Positions 28,633 through 39,030 of a stretch of DNA of 64,000 nt are shown one piece after another; the stretch's first letter is position 1; each line of letters begins with the position of its first letter. The DNA comes from Pandoraea pulmonicola. GTDB lineage: Bacteria; Pseudomonadota; Gammaproteobacteria; Burkholderiales; Burkholderiaceae. Made by a program: the position numbers and the translations under genes. The notes below the pieces were generated by a model. It was given only the letters and a program-made list of their open reading frames with translations, was not told the DNA's origin and made no database searches. The stretch covers positions 5,803,622-5,867,621 of the forward strand of contig NZ_CP010310.2 in NCBI RefSeq assembly GCF_000815105.2. Direction: 5' to 3'.

Positions 28633-30945
28633 TCAGCGACTCGCATTGCGCATGCGTTTGCCGTCATTGACGGTCGCACCGCGTACCTCGAAATGCACGC
28701 TGTCGCGAACGACTCCGGCGGCATCGACGAGTTCGAGCGTGTGACGGCCCGGCCATGGCAACCAGCTCACCCGCGCGCGGCCGGCGAGCGGTTTGCCGTC
28801 GAGACGCCACGCCGCGCCCTTGGGCCACGCGGCGGCCACCTGGAACCACAACCGTTGATTCGCCGGCGGAATGTCGGGGTCGAGCGCGACGATGGTGCCG
28901 TCGGCCGGTCCGGCGATACGCCACAGCGGCCCGCTCGGGGCCTTCGTCGCGAGGGCGGACAGCGCGATGGTGCGCTGCGAGGTACCCGCCAGGAACCACT
29001 CTTCGCGCGCGGGTTCGACGTGCTCCGCGTATTGCACCGCGACATGTTCCAGCCCCGGCGGCGGCGAAGGCGGTGGGCTCGCCGTGCGACGATGCAGGTA
29101 ATCCATGATGCGATGCCAGATCGGCGCCGCGCCGGACACACCGGAGACGTCCCACATCGGCGCGCCGTCGGCGTTGCCGACCCAGACGCCGACCGTGTAG
29201 CGCCGCGAGTAGCCGACGGCCCAGTTGTCGCGCATGTCCTTGCTCGTGCCCGTTTTCACCGCCGTCCAGTAGCGCGTGGACAACGGACTGTCGAGGCCGA
29301 ACGTGCGCGTGCGCGCCTGCCGGTCGGCGATCATGTCCGAGACGATGAAACTGACTTGCGGCGAAAACACCGGCGTCTGCGCAGGCCTGCGTGAATCGCG
29401 CTTCGTATCCCCGACGTTGTGCGCCTTCGCGGCGTCGGCGTTGCCTGCAGGACGCGCCCCGGACGCACTGCGGTCCATGCGCTCGTTCACCGCGCCGGCG
29501 GTCCCGCCATTGGCCAGCGCGCGGTACGCGTTGGTCAGCGACAGCAGCGTCACGTCGGCGCTGCCGAGCGCCAGACTGAAGCCGTAGTAATCGCCGCTTT
29601 GCGTGAGCGGCAGGCCCAGCGAAACGAGAGTCTGCGCGAAGCGTCGCGGCGTGACCATCACGAGCGTGCGCACCGCAGGCACGTTCAGCGACGAGCCCAG
29701 TGCCGTCCGTGCACTGACCCATCCCTTGAAGTGCCGGTCGTAGTTCTGCGGAATGTACAAACCGCCGCCCGTGGGCAGATCGAGGGGCGAATCGTCGAGC
29801 AACGAGGCTGCGGTCAGACGCTGCTCGGCGATGGCCTGGGCGTAGAGGAACGGCTTGAGCGTCGAGCCGGCCTGACGCAGCGACGTCACGCCATCGACCT
29901 CTGCGGCCGAGGATAGCGCGCCCGACGATCCGACCCACGCGAGAATGTCGCCGCTGGCGTTGTCGATGACCACGATGGCCCCGTCCTGCACGTTGCGCGA
30001 ACGGCCCGGCATACCGAGCTCGCGCAGTGTCTGCTGCAACGTGGTGACGGCAACCCGCTGCAGCCGCGCGTCAAGCGTGCTGGTGATGCGCGTACCGGCC
30101 GGCGGCCGCGTCTCGCCGAACACGCGCCGTGCAAAATGAGGCGCCAGATTGACGGCATCGCGCGTGTTCATCACGCTGGCCGGACGCGAGAACACCAGTT
30201 GTGTGTAGCCCTCCAAACCGTTGCAGTCGGACGCCTGCCCCAAGTCACGAAGGATCGTGCACGCGCGCTGCGCCACCCGGGGCGCCGGGGCGTTCGGCGC
30301 CCGCAACAGGGCCACGGCGAGCGCCGACTCGCGGGCGTCGAGCCCGATGGGCAGCTTGCCGAAGAGCGTTTGCGACACGGCCGAGATGCCGACCAACTCG
30401 CCGCGAAACGGTACGAGGTTCAGATACGCCTCGAGAATCTGGTCCTTGCGCCAGCGTTGCTCGAGCCACACGGCCGTCGCGGCCTGACCGATCTTCTGCG
30501 TCATCGAGCGATTGCGGGTGCTCGGACGCAGATCGTCGTCGAGCAGTCCGGCAAGCTGCATCGTGAGGGTCGACGCACCTCTCGTGCGCGAATGCCAGAG
30601 ATTGCCCCACGCGGCGGCGGCCACACCGCGCCAGTCGACGCCGCTGTGCTCATAGAAGCGCTTGTCTTCCGAAACGATCAGCGCCTGCCGGAAGGCGGGT
30701 GAGACGTCGGCGAGCGTGACCCAGTCGCCGCGTTGCGCCTGCATGTCGGCGCGCAACCGTTGCAACGGCTCGCCACGGCGATCCAGCAGGATCCAGTCGG
30801 ACGCCCGCCAGTCCTGCCGCACGTCGTCGAACGACGGCACGGCATGTACCGCCGCGCTGGCCGGCACCAGGCTCAGCACCAGGGCAAAGCGCAACACGAT
30901 CCTGCGTGCGACCTGACAGCGCAACCCCTCACGCACCGTCGGCAT
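28633..30945 (-). CDS. pbpC: Penicillin-binding protein 1C
   Basis: Bifunctional class A PBP of 770 residues acting in the periplasm on lipid II. An N-terminal membrane anchor/signal (IVLRFALVLSLVPASAAVHA) precedes the glycosyltransferase (SEDKRFYEHSGVDWRGVAAA; TRGASTLTMQLA) and a transpeptidase with STLK near residue 360, SSLN near 416 and KTGTSKD near 562. A C-terminal BiPBP_C beta domain follows. Start ATG 30945 overlaps the 3' end of the lysoplasmalogenase-like gene by 17 bases; GTG 30969 is possible. PBP1C genes commonly travel with an alpha-2-macroglobulin gene, as here. Confidence 0.94.
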   Translation of the reverse strand: MPTVREGLRCQVARRIVLRFALVLSLVPASAAVHAVPSFDDVRQDWRASDWILLDRRGEPLQRLRADMQAQRGDWVTLADVSPAFRQALIVSEDKRFYEHSGVDWRGVAAAAWGNLWHSRTRGASTLTMQLAGLLDDDLRPSTRNRSMTQKIGQAATAVWLEQRWRKDQILEAYLNLVPFRGELVGISAVSQTLFGKLPIGLDARESALAVALLRAPNAPAPRVAQRACTILRDLGQASDCNGLEGYTQLVFSRPASVMNTRDAVNLAPHFARRVFGETRPPAGTRITSTLDARLQRVAVTTLQQTLRELGMPGRSRNVQDGAIVVIDNASGDILAWVGSSGALSSAAEVDGVTSLRQAGSTLKPFLYAQAIAEQRLTAASLLDDSPLDLPTGGGLYIPQNYDRHFKGWVSARTALGSSLNVPAVRTLVMVTPRRFAQTLVSLGLPLTQSGDYYGFSLALGSADVTLLSLTNAYRALANGGTAGAVNERMDRSASGARPAGNADAAKAHNVGDTKRDSRRPAQTPVFSPQVSFIVSDMIADRQARTRTFGLDSPLSTRYWTAVKTGTSKDMRDNWAVGYSRRYTVGVWVGNADGAPMWDVSGVSGAAPIWHRIMDYLHRRTASPPPSPPPGLEHVAVQYAEHVEPAREEWFLAGTSQRTIALSALATKAPSGPLWRIAGPADGTIVALDPDIPPANQRLWFQVAAAWPKGAAWRLDGKPLAGRARVSWLPWPGRHTLELVDAAGVVRDSVHFEVRGATVNDGKRMRNASR

Positions 30946-31663
30946 GCCCCATGTCCTCTTGTGCCACATCGGGCAAGCGTGGCGTACGCGCCGCCATGAT
31001 GCCGGCGCTCAGCAGCAGTTGCGCGAGCGCGTAGAAAATCCAGATGGCGTATTCCTGCGCAGGGATCGCGCCGACGAATCGCGTGGTCCCGATCAGGGCG
31101 TCGGACACGGTGAAGAGCAGCGCCCCCACGGCTGCCCATTCGCCGGGCAGATCGGCCAGCAGCGCCGCCGTGGCCATCATCGCCAATACGATGACGTAAC
31201 ATGCCACCGGCGCCTTGAGCCCTCCCATGCCGGGCCAATACATCGCATAGGAGAGCGCCGCCGCAATCCAGACGACGACAATGGCCACCCGATGCCAGCG
31301 AGGCACCCGCGCCCACGGCCGGCGCAGGCGCCAGAACAGTGCGAAGTAGGCCAGGTGAGCGAGCAGGAATGCCGCCAGGCCGAGCACGAACCCCGACATG
31401 AGTGTCGGAATGGCGAGCAGCACATCGCCCGCTCCCGACAGGATCAATGTCGCGCACAACCACGGCCGCTCCCCCGGCGCGCGGTGATACAGCGCCGCAA
31501 AGAGCAGCAACGCGCACAGCAATGCCTTCGCCACGGCCTGATCGGCGTACGGCGCGCCGCGCAGCGAGAACGCATAGGCGGCACCCGCGGCGGCCGCCAG
31601 CCACCAGAAGCGGCGCGCCTCGCGTGGCAGCGCCGCTGCCGGAGCGAAGAAATTCAGCGTCAT
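30929..31663 (-). CDS. Lysoplasmalogenase-like (YhhN/TMEM86) membrane protein
   Basis: A 244-residue, roughly eight-helix membrane protein of the YhhN family. In eukaryotes TMEM86B hydrolyses the vinyl-ether bond of lysoplasmalogens; bacterial members are mostly uncharacterised. Conserved features include an Asp in a GAGDVLLAIP segment and SDALIGTTRFVG late in the protein. ATG 31663 is used because the upstream in-frame residues are Arg-rich and unlike a membrane protein N-terminus. It lies 19 bases after the alpha-2-macroglobulin gene and overlaps pbpC, so the three form one transcriptional unit. Confidence 0.85.
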   Translation of the reverse strand: MTLNFFAPAAALPREARRFWWLAAAAGAAYAFSLRGAPYADQAVAKALLCALLLFAALYHRAPGERPWLCATLILSGAGDVLLAIPTLMSGFVLGLAAFLLAHLAYFALFWRLRRPWARVPRWHRVAIVVVWIAAALSYAMYWPGMGGLKAPVACYVIVLAMMATAALLADLPGEWAAVGALLFTVSDALIGTTRFVGAIPAQEYAIWIFYALAQLLLSAGIMAARTPRLPDVAQEDMGHADGA

Positions 31664-31682
31664 GTCGGTATCGCTCCAGCAC

Positions 31683-34600
31683 TCATGGTTTGGCGGGCAC
31701 GACCTGCACCGGCGCGTTCGGCGTCTCGCCGTACATGGCGGGCTCGTACATCGCTTCGACGCGCGTCGGCGGTGTCGCGAACTTGCCCACATTGTTCAGA
31801 CGCACCGTGTACTCGATCCGATGCTGCCCCTTCGGCAGATAGTCGAAGTAGGCGCGGTAAGCGTCCTGCGCCCGTTCCTCGAAGGCGGGCATGGCGCCCT
31901 CGCTCTTTTCGCCCTGCGTGGCAATCGCCGAATCGCGTCCCAATCCGCCGCCAAGCACCGTCGCCCCGCCCGGCAGCGGATCGCTCACCACGACCCAGCG
32001 CATATCGGCCTGGGCGTCGATGTCGAGCCGCACGCGCAACACGGCGCCGCGCACGAAGCTCTCGCCGCTGCGCTCTGCCGCATCCTGCACCTGGACGCTG
32101 CGCGTGACGCGATAGCCCGCCGAGAATGGCGCCTTGAGCGGCACCGCCGCGAGACTCTGGATGGTCGCCCACGGCTTGCCGGCGCCGGTCTGATCGAGAC
32201 GCAACACGTCGCGCGCGCTGTCCGATCCCGAGGCGGCGTGGCTGAGCCACGGCAGCGAGACGGTCGGCGGCACGGCGCCCGGCTTGAGCTTGTCCCAGTC
32301 CACCGTCTGCACGCCACCGCTGGTCTGATTGTCGCGCTGCCATTGGATCGCGGTCTGGCCCGTCGGCGTATCGTGCTCGAAGCGCGCCGAGAAGCGATCC
32401 ACCGCCAGCCCGCCCCAGACGTTCGCCGTCGTCGTCGACCAGGCTCCACGCGACTGCAGACCCAGCAGCCCGATCACCAGTCGCGGCATGTCGTCCTTCC
32501 ACGCGGGATTGGCGTTCATCAGCAACGCCAGACGCGCCGCGTTGGTCTCGGGACCGACCATCAACCACCACAGGCCGTCGCTCGACTGCGTCGAGAAACC
32601 CACGCGCGTACCCTGGTACGACAGGCGCGCGCGCAGGATCTGCTCGGCCTGCGCCAGACGCTCGGCGCGCTGCGGTGCATCGGGCAGGCGTTGCAGGATG
32701 GCGTACCAGTCGATCACGGCCGACGTCGGCCAGTCGTTCGGCGTGAGGGTTAGCGAACTCAACATGCGTGCATTCGCCCTGCCGTACCTCGACAAGGCCT
32801 CGATGGCGCTGAGCTTGCGCAAGGTCAGGTCGTCGCGCGGCGCCCAGAAGCGGCGCGTCAGACGCCCTTCCACGAACGCCGCCAGACCATCCTGCATGCG
32901 AGCCAACGCGTCGTCCGGCAACGCATACGCCGGGTCGAGCGCCTTGGCCTCGCTGCTCACGGACAGCAGGTAGGCGGTGAGCGTATCGCTACCCTGGTTG
33001 GCAAAGCCTTCCTGCGGCGGGAAGTAGCTCGCCAGACCATCGTCGTCGAGATACGACGGCAACGTGCCCATCACTCGCTTCCATTGCGCGGCGTCGCGCA
33101 GGCCAAGCGCCTTCGACGCCTGCTGTTCCAGACACGCATACGGATAGAGCTCGAACCAGCGCTTCACGCCGGGCAGCCCCTGCGACAGACGCGGTTGCAT
33201 GCTCACGCGAACACCCCCGCGCAACTTGCCGGTACTGTCGCTCACCGCCCCCGCGGGCGGCGCCATGGGCAGCGTCAGGCTGCCCTCGACCTGCATGAGC
33301 ACCGACTGCTGCACGGTGGCCGGCAACGACGGCTGTATGTCCTGGCCCACCTTGATCGCATCGCTCGCCGCAGGCCCGCCACCGGCGGCCGGCGCCTGCG
33401 CGCTGACCTCCCAGAGCAGACGCTGCGCGCGCGTGTCCGCGAGCCCCGTTGGCGCGGTCACTTCCCAGGCCACCTCGCGGGATTCGCCGGCGGGCACATC
33501 GACGCGCTGTGGCGCGAGCGTCAGTTGGGTCGCCCGCGCCGTCAATTGCACCTGCATGGCGTGTTGCGTCGTGTTGCGGACGGTGAACTGCGCGCGATAG
33601 TTGTCGCCCTCACGCACCAGCGGCGGCAAGCCCGAGATCAGTTGCAGATCCTGCGTGGTGCGGATCGTCGCACTGCCCGTGCCGAACCAGCCGAGCGCCT
33701 GCGCCCCCGGTTTGCCGTCGTCGGCCACGGCCACGATGCGGAAGCTCGACAGCGAGTCGTTGAGCGGCACATCGACACTCGCTTCGCCCTTGTCGTCGAG
33801 CACGACGCGCGGCTGCCACAGCAGCAACGTATCGAACAGCTCGCGCGTGGGGCTCTTTCCGCCGCCACCGCCGGCAGGCACCGCTTTGCGCCCATAGTGG
33901 CGACGACCGATGATCTCCATCTGCGCCGTGGCCGTCGTCACGCTGTAACTGCGCCGCTGCCACATGGCATCCAGGAGATTCCAGCTGGTGTTCGGCGCGA
34001 GTTCCAGCAGCGCCTCGTCGACGGCCGCCACCGCGACCTCCGAACCTGCTGCAACCGGTTTGCCGTCGGGCTGCGTGACCTTGATGCGCACCTTCGCATG
34101 ACCGCGCACCGGATACGTGGGCGCGTCGGGCTTCACCTCCACGCCGAGACGCTGGCCGGCGGTGCCGACACGCAACTCGGTAAGTCCGAAGCGATACGCC
34201 GGCTTGCCCAGATCGACCAGCCCCGTGGGCGCCTGATACTCCCGGCCCTCGTACCAGAACGCTCGGAACCACTCCAGCGGCTGTTTCCAGCCCCACTGGA
34301 AGAACGAGTACCACGGCACCTCGTGAATGCGTCCGCGCACGGCGAGCACCGAGACATAGACGTTCGGCCCCCACGACGGATCCACCTTGAGCGAGATGTT
34401 CGGATCCTTGCCCGAAATCTCCATCGTGCGCGTCTCCATCACGCCTTCCCGCTCGATGGCGACGAGCGCCGTGGCCGAACGGAACGGCATGCGCACCTGC
34501 AGCTTGGCGGTCTCGCCCGGCTCGTAGGCGCGGCGCTCCGGCAGCACGTCCATACGGTCGGTGTTGTCGCCACCGAACCAGACTTCGCCGCGACCGGTCA

Positions 34601-37600
34601 CCCAGACGCTGGTCGTCGACGTGCTCAGGTTGCCCTTGTCATCCTTGGCTTGCGCCACGAGCGTGATCTCCCCCGGCTGCGAGAGCGACACGTCGCACGA
34701 CAACAATCCATGATCGTCGGTCTTGCCGCTGCATACGGTGCCAAGATCCTTCACTTCCGTACGGTTGTCGTAGGCGTAGAACCCACCGACCATGCGCTTG
34801 CGACTGCTGGTCGTGATCCGCGCCTCGGCGCGCACGTCCATGGCGACACCGGCTTTCGGCTTGCCGCGCAGATCGAGCGCGAGCGCCTTCACAGGCAGCT
34901 TGTTGGTCACCGATACCCAACTCTCGCTGCGCACGCCGGTGATCAGGTTGGCCGGCCACAACGTGGCATTGCCGCGCAGCGTCTGGATCTCCCCGTTGGG
35001 GTCCGCAAAGCTCGCTTCGAGCACCAGGTCGCTCGGCCGGTCGACCTTCGGCAAGTCCTTGAGCGTCAGATTGCCGGCGCCGTTGCGATCGAGCACGAGC
35101 CGCTGCTTGTCGGCTACCAGCTTCTGGTCGCTCGACCCCGAGTTCTCGTCGTTGCCCTGATCGCCGTCGTCCGGCGCGCCGGACTGGGTTGACGGCGGAC
35201 GGTACGGCGTAAAGCTGAAGTCGTCGTAACCGTCGAACGTCAGATCGCGCACGCGCAGCAGCGCGGAGACACGAACCGGCAAATTGCCGGCCGGCCCGCC
35301 CGCGACGTAGTTCACCTGCACGCTCACCGGTGCTTCCGTCTTGTTGATGAGCGGCGACTTTGCGGCGTCGCGCACGCCGATCGAGCCGGCGAGCACCGGC
35401 AGCCGGAACGCTTCCACGCGGAAATGCCCGGCGTCGAGCGACGTGGGATAGCTTTTCGGCCGTGTGTCGCCATCGGTGTAGTCGAGTGTGACCGAATACT
35501 CGCCGAGCTTCGCCCCCTGCGGAATCTGGAAGCTGTTCTCGGCAAGCCGTCCGTTGCGCCACTTGACCGGTTGCGTGTACGTCTGCCCCGATCCCTGATG
35601 CGTGATCGTCAGTTGCGACGGCAAGGCCGCGGGCAACGCCAGCCCCTGCATGGTTTCCTGGCGGATGAAGTGCTTCATCGACACGGTCTCGCCAACGCGG
35701 AACAGCATGCGATCGAACACGGTCTGGGCACGAACGGTCGGGCTGCTGCCGCCATCGGTCGGCACATGGAAACGCCAGGGCTCGATGCCGCGATCCGAGT
35801 CCGACGACACAAACGCCATGTCCGGATCGTTTCCTTGCGTGCGGGCAACCACGAAGTAACCCGAGCGCATCGTCTTCTCGCAATAGCGGTAACGATCGAG
35901 CGACTTGTCGATCTTCGCCACACCGGTCTTGTCGGTCACGGCGGAGGCCACTTCGGTGCCGTCGCAGTCGAGCACGCGCACGTGCGCGTTGGCCACGGGC
36001 TGCCCCTTGTCGAGCGTGGTCACCCACGCCACGGCATTCTCGCGGCCCGTCTTGAAGTGCACACCGAGATTGGTGACGAGCACGGTGGTGCGCACGTACA
36101 TCGGCAGCGACTTGCCGAGCAGCGCCGCCCCCAGCGAGGGCGACGCCAGCTCCACGACATAGAAGCCCGGCTTCTGGAACGGGATACCCACGACCTCGAA
36201 CGGACGCGGGTCCTTGTCCTTCGGCACCGGCAGCGTCAATGCCTGTACGCCCGGCAGACCGGAAAGCAGCGACAGGCTGCGCGTGTCGTAGCGCGTGATC
36301 TTGTCTTCGACGATCGTCGCGGCATTCGGCCCGAACGTCTCCTTCGCGGCGGGCGCCGTGAGGATCGTCGGCATGGCTTCGGCGATCTGCTTGCGCGTCA
36401 TCGTCGTTTCGTCGAACCGGCGCACGCGCGAGAGCCACTCCATGACCTGCACATCGTCGTCGACGCGCAACTGCATCGTGCGGCCGTTCGCGTTGGCGTT
36501 GGCGGCATCGAGCGCCCTGGCCGCCTCCCCCGCCACGCCCAGACCGTTGATCTGCAGCGCCGGCTCGACCTTGCGAAGCGTGACGGGCAGCATCGGCGGC
36601 ATGCCCGGCTCAGCGAAGCGCTCGACGATCCCGAACGGCGCCGCGGCGAACTTGGCCAGCGGCGGCATGGTCGCCGTCTTCGTCTTCAGTGGGAATTCGC
36701 TCGCGTTGTCGAGCGCACGACCGCTGTCGTCGGCAAAGCCTTTCGGCAGCGTGATGGTGAGTTCGGCCTTTTCCGGGAATGGCGCATCGAACGTCACGTC
36801 ACTGACACTGGACGTTCGGTCCGTATCGCTGAATTTGGGTGTCCGTTCCGCCCCAGCGCCTTGCAGCCGTATCCTGGCGGCCATGTCGCGCGCGACCGGC
36901 GAATTGAACGTCAGACGCAGCGGACGCAACGGCGTGCATGGTGCGTTGGCGTTCTCGCGCTCGCAACTGAAGCTGGCGGTAAACGGCTCGCGCACGTCGT
37001 ATTCGAAGCGTCGCGCCTGGCGCGTCGGCACGCCCGACGGCGTCGTGATACCCGCACCCCACACCAGATGCATCTTGGCGCCTGCGGCGAGCGTGCGATT
37101 GCATTGCAGCATGACCACGCGCGCGGCCTGCTTGTCGAGATTGAAGCGTTTGAGCAGCGCGGCGCGCGTATCGCCTTCGATCCACTTCACGCCAAGACGC
37201 TCGCCCACGCCCTCGGTCTCGCACCAGGCGTTCTGCGTCACGCTGGCGGGCTGCGCCGCACCATTGAGCGTGAGAACGAAAATCTGATTTTCGTCGATCG
37301 GACCATACGACGGACGAATGTTGGTGACGGCCGGGCCGCCCGTGTTGAACGCGTAACGCGTCGTGCCCGAGAGCGCCGTACCGGAGACAGCGGACAGGCC
37401 GCTGCGCGCCTCCACCGTGCATTTCGCCCCCGGCGGCAATGGTTGTTTGAAGTCGTAGACCCAGATCTTCGGTTCGAGCCAGTGGCCGTCGCCGGTGAGC
37501 GAGGCATCCGTGCATCGCACGGCAGCCGGCGCCTGCGCGCGCGGATCGCCCGCCGGCACCATCGCCTCGTCGAACTTCACAACGACCTGATCGACGCTGG

Positions 37601-37730
37601 CGACTTCGCCCTGCGGACTCACGCTGACGACGCGTGCGGCATGTGCCGGCGACGTCATCCACATTCCTAGACAGAGTGCCGCCCACGCCAACGGCGCAGC
37701 CGGCCAGACGCGTTGCGTTCTGCGATGCAT
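31683..37730 (-). CDS. Bacterial alpha-2-macroglobulin family protein
   Basis: A 2015-residue periplasmic protein that by family precedent traps invading proteases. It has a cleavable signal (MHRRTQ..., ending TSPAHA) with no lipobox, unlike E. coli YfhM, which is a lipoprotein. MG-type beta domains follow, then an A2M core (WQPRVVLDDKGEASVDVPLNDSL) and a thioester motif CLEQ at residues 1533-1536 inside YPYACLEQQ. The thioester makes covalent trapping plausible. It is longer than the roughly 1650-residue YfhM. Start ATG 37730 has GGAGGAG 7 nt upstream. It heads the operon with the YhhN-type gene and pbpC. Confidence 0.93.
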   Translation of the reverse strand: MHRRTQRVWPAAPLAWAALCLGMWMTSPAHAARVVSVSPQGEVASVDQVVVKFDEAMVPAGDPRAQAPAAVRCTDASLTGDGHWLEPKIWVYDFKQPLPPGAKCTVEARSGLSAVSGTALSGTTRYAFNTGGPAVTNIRPSYGPIDENQIFVLTLNGAAQPASVTQNAWCETEGVGERLGVKWIEGDTRAALLKRFNLDKQAARVVMLQCNRTLAAGAKMHLVWGAGITTPSGVPTRQARRFEYDVREPFTASFSCERENANAPCTPLRPLRLTFNSPVARDMAARIRLQGAGAERTPKFSDTDRTSSVSDVTFDAPFPEKAELTITLPKGFADDSGRALDNASEFPLKTKTATMPPLAKFAAAPFGIVERFAEPGMPPMLPVTLRKVEPALQINGLGVAGEAARALDAANANANGRTMQLRVDDDVQVMEWLSRVRRFDETTMTRKQIAEAMPTILTAPAAKETFGPNAATIVEDKITRYDTRSLSLLSGLPGVQALTLPVPKDKDPRPFEVVGIPFQKPGFYVVELASPSLGAALLGKSLPMYVRTTVLVTNLGVHFKTGRENAVAWVTTLDKGQPVANAHVRVLDCDGTEVASAVTDKTGVAKIDKSLDRYRYCEKTMRSGYFVVARTQGNDPDMAFVSSDSDRGIEPWRFHVPTDGGSSPTVRAQTVFDRMLFRVGETVSMKHFIRQETMQGLALPAALPSQLTITHQGSGQTYTQPVKWRNGRLAENSFQIPQGAKLGEYSVTLDYTDGDTRPKSYPTSLDAGHFRVEAFRLPVLAGSIGVRDAAKSPLINKTEAPVSVQVNYVAGGPAGNLPVRVSALLRVRDLTFDGYDDFSFTPYRPPSTQSGAPDDGDQGNDENSGSSDQKLVADKQRLVLDRNGAGNLTLKDLPKVDRPSDLVLEASFADPNGEIQTLRGNATLWPANLITGVRSESWVSVTNKLPVKALALDLRGKPKAGVAMDVRAEARITTSSRKRMVGGFYAYDNRTEVKDLGTVCSGKTDDHGLLSCDVSLSQPGEITLVAQAKDDKGNLSTSTTSVWVTGRGEVWFGGDNTDRMDVLPERRAYEPGETAKLQVRMPFRSATALVAIEREGVMETRTMEISGKDPNISLKVDPSWGPNVYVSVLAVRGRIHEVPWYSFFQWGWKQPLEWFRAFWYEGREYQAPTGLVDLGKPAYRFGLTELRVGTAGQRLGVEVKPDAPTYPVRGHAKVRIKVTQPDGKPVAAGSEVAVAAVDEALLELAPNTSWNLLDAMWQRRSYSVTTATAQMEIIGRRHYGRKAVPAGGGGGKSPTRELFDTLLLWQPRVVLDDKGEASVDVPLNDSLSSFRIVAVADDGKPGAQALGWFGTGSATIRTTQDLQLISGLPPLVREGDNYRAQFTVRNTTQHAMQVQLTARATQLTLAPQRVDVPAGESREVAWEVTAPTGLADTRAQRLLWEVSAQAPAAGGGPAASDAIKVGQDIQPSLPATVQQSVLMQVEGSLTLPMAPPAGAVSDSTGKLRGGVRVSMQPRLSQGLPGVKRWFELYPYACLEQQASKALGLRDAAQWKRVMGTLPSYLDDDGLASYFPPQEGFANQGSDTLTAYLLSVSSEAKALDPAYALPDDALARMQDGLAAFVEGRLTRRFWAPRDDLTLRKLSAIEALSRYGRANARMLSSLTLTPNDWPTSAVIDWYAILQRLPDAPQRAERLAQAEQILRARLSYQGTRVGFSTQSSDGLWWLMVGPETNAARLALLMNANPAWKDDMPRLVIGLLGLQSRGAWSTTTANVWGGLAVDRFSARFEHDTPTGQTAIQWQRDNQTSGGVQTVDWDKLKPGAVPPTVSLPWLSHAASGSDSARDVLRLDQTGAGKPWATIQSLAAVPLKAPFSAGYRVTRSVQVQDAAERSGESFVRGAVLRVRLDIDAQADMRWVVVSDPLPGGATVLGGGLGRDSAIATQGEKSEGAMPAFEERAQDAYRAYFDYLPKGQHRIEYTVRLNNVGKFATPPTRVEAMYEPAMYGETPNAPVQVVPAKP

Positions 37731-37937
37731 GCCGGACTCCTCCCCGAGTTCTGGTGAGGCGATTCTAACCCGCGGTCTTTGGCAATTCGAACCGTTTCTG
37801 GCCAATTCCGGCATCGTTCGATAGACAAGCGCCACAATTCGGATTGCTCGCCTCGTAACTTCGGAATACAGGACGCTGGGTCTAGGAAGTAGCCTATGTC
37901 ACACTGACGTCTTTCCTATGTGCGTTGCGAGCACGCC

Positions 37938-38447
37938 ATGTCCGTCGCCTTTCTCCATCCGAAGAAGAACGCGCTGGTCTATCTGGTCAAGATCCTCAGT
38001 GGTTCGCTGATCGTCTGGTTCGGTCTGCGCGCGGCGGGCTTTCCCGAGCCGTACTGGGCGATGATCTCGCTCATTGTCGTCACGGAGCCCGATCCAACGC
38101 AGGCGCGCAGCAACTTCAAGGCGCGTTCGATCAACACGATTGCCGGCGCGGTCGTGGCTTGTGTCGTCTTGCTGGTAATCGGGCCGGGACTGCTGGCGAT
38201 GCTCCTGGGCATCACCATCGCCACCCTCGCCGCCATGCTGGTGCAGAACTACCCGGCCAACTGGCGCCTCGGACCGGCGACCGTCGTGATTCTGATGTCC
38301 GCGGCGCTGAGCGGACAGGGGCTGCACGAAGAACTGAGCCTCGCCATGTTGCGCGTGATCGAAGTGCTGGTCGGCTCCACGGTCGCCCTGATCCAGTCGC
38401 TGATCTATGGGCGGTACGTGAAACCCTGGTTCATGCCGTCCGATTGA
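37938..38447 (+). CDS. FUSC-like small inner-membrane protein
   Basis: A 169-residue membrane protein with four to five helices. It matches the N-terminal membrane half of fusaric-acid-resistance/aromatic-acid exporter proteins (FUSC type: PEPYWAMISLIVVTEPDPTQARSN then FKARSINTIAGA). It lacks the large cytoplasmic domain of full-length YccS/AaeB proteins. ATG 37938 is preferred over an in-frame ATG 18 bases earlier. It is divergent from the alpha-2-macroglobulin gene. The substrate is unknown. Confidence 0.72.
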   Translation: MSVAFLHPKKNALVYLVKILSGSLIVWFGLRAAGFPEPYWAMISLIVVTEPDPTQARSNFKARSINTIAGAVVACVVLLVIGPGLLAMLLGITIATLAAMLVQNYPANWRLGPATVVILMSAALSGQGLHEELSLAMLRVIEVLVGSTVALIQSLIYGRYVKPWFMPSD

Positions 38448-38477
38448 GGCATGCGGCCATCGGCCGCGCCGCGCGTG

Positions 38478-38969
38478 TCAGCGCGACGTCTGCCGGTTGG
38501 CCAGATAGTGGAGGGGCAGCGCGTTGCTGCGCTTGAAGGCGCTCAGCACGATGTTCGAGCGAACGTTCTCGACGCCCGGCACCTGCATCAGCCGCTTCAT
38601 GACGAACGCCGACAGGGCGTTCAGATCCGGGACCACGATGCGCAGCAGGTAATCCGCCTCGCCGACCACGGCATGACATTCGAGCACTTCGGGCAACAGA
38701 TCGATCTCCGCCTGGAAGCGCTCGATGACCTGGTCGCCGTGATGCTGCAGTCGCAGCGTCGTGAATGCCGTCACGGCCAGGCCCAACGCCTCGGGCCGCA
38801 ACACCACGCGATATCCCTCGATGACCCCCGCCGCTTCGAGCCGTTGCAAGCGCCGGCCGATCTGCGACGCCGAAAGCGCCACGTGCTCGGCCAACTGGTG
38901 ATGCGTGGCCCGTCCTTCCTTCTGCAAGGCGTCCAGAAGGGCCAAATCGAAGCTATCCAAATCAAGCAT
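38478..38969 (-). CDS. Lrp/AsnC-family regulator beside phhA
   Basis: A 163-residue Lrp-type regulator: helix-turn-helix at residues 5-60 (HQLAEHVALSASQIGRRLQRLE) and a RAM domain (AVVGEADYLLRIVVPDLNALSAF). ATG 38969 follows GGAG; an upstream ATG at 38984 is possible. It is divergent from phhA, with two palindromes in the gap. It is therefore the likely phenylalanine- or tyrosine-responsive regulator of phhAB and of itself. Confidence 0.9.
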   Translation of the reverse strand: MLDLDSFDLALLDALQKEGRATHHQLAEHVALSASQIGRRLQRLEAAGVIEGYRVVLRPEALGLAVTAFTTLRLQHHGDQVIERFQAEIDLLPEVLECHAVVGEADYLLRIVVPDLNALSAFVMKRLMQVPGVENVRSNIVLSAFKRSNALPLHYLANRQTSR

Positions 38970-39030
38970 GACGATTCTCCGCAATAAATCGCTTTTTTAT
39001 GCGAACTTTATGCAAACCACTTTCACCACA

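Noticed and set aside
33084..35192. Plus-strand open frames opposite the alpha-2-macroglobulin gene
   Set aside because: Shadow coding in GC-rich DNA; amino acid content is unlike proteins.
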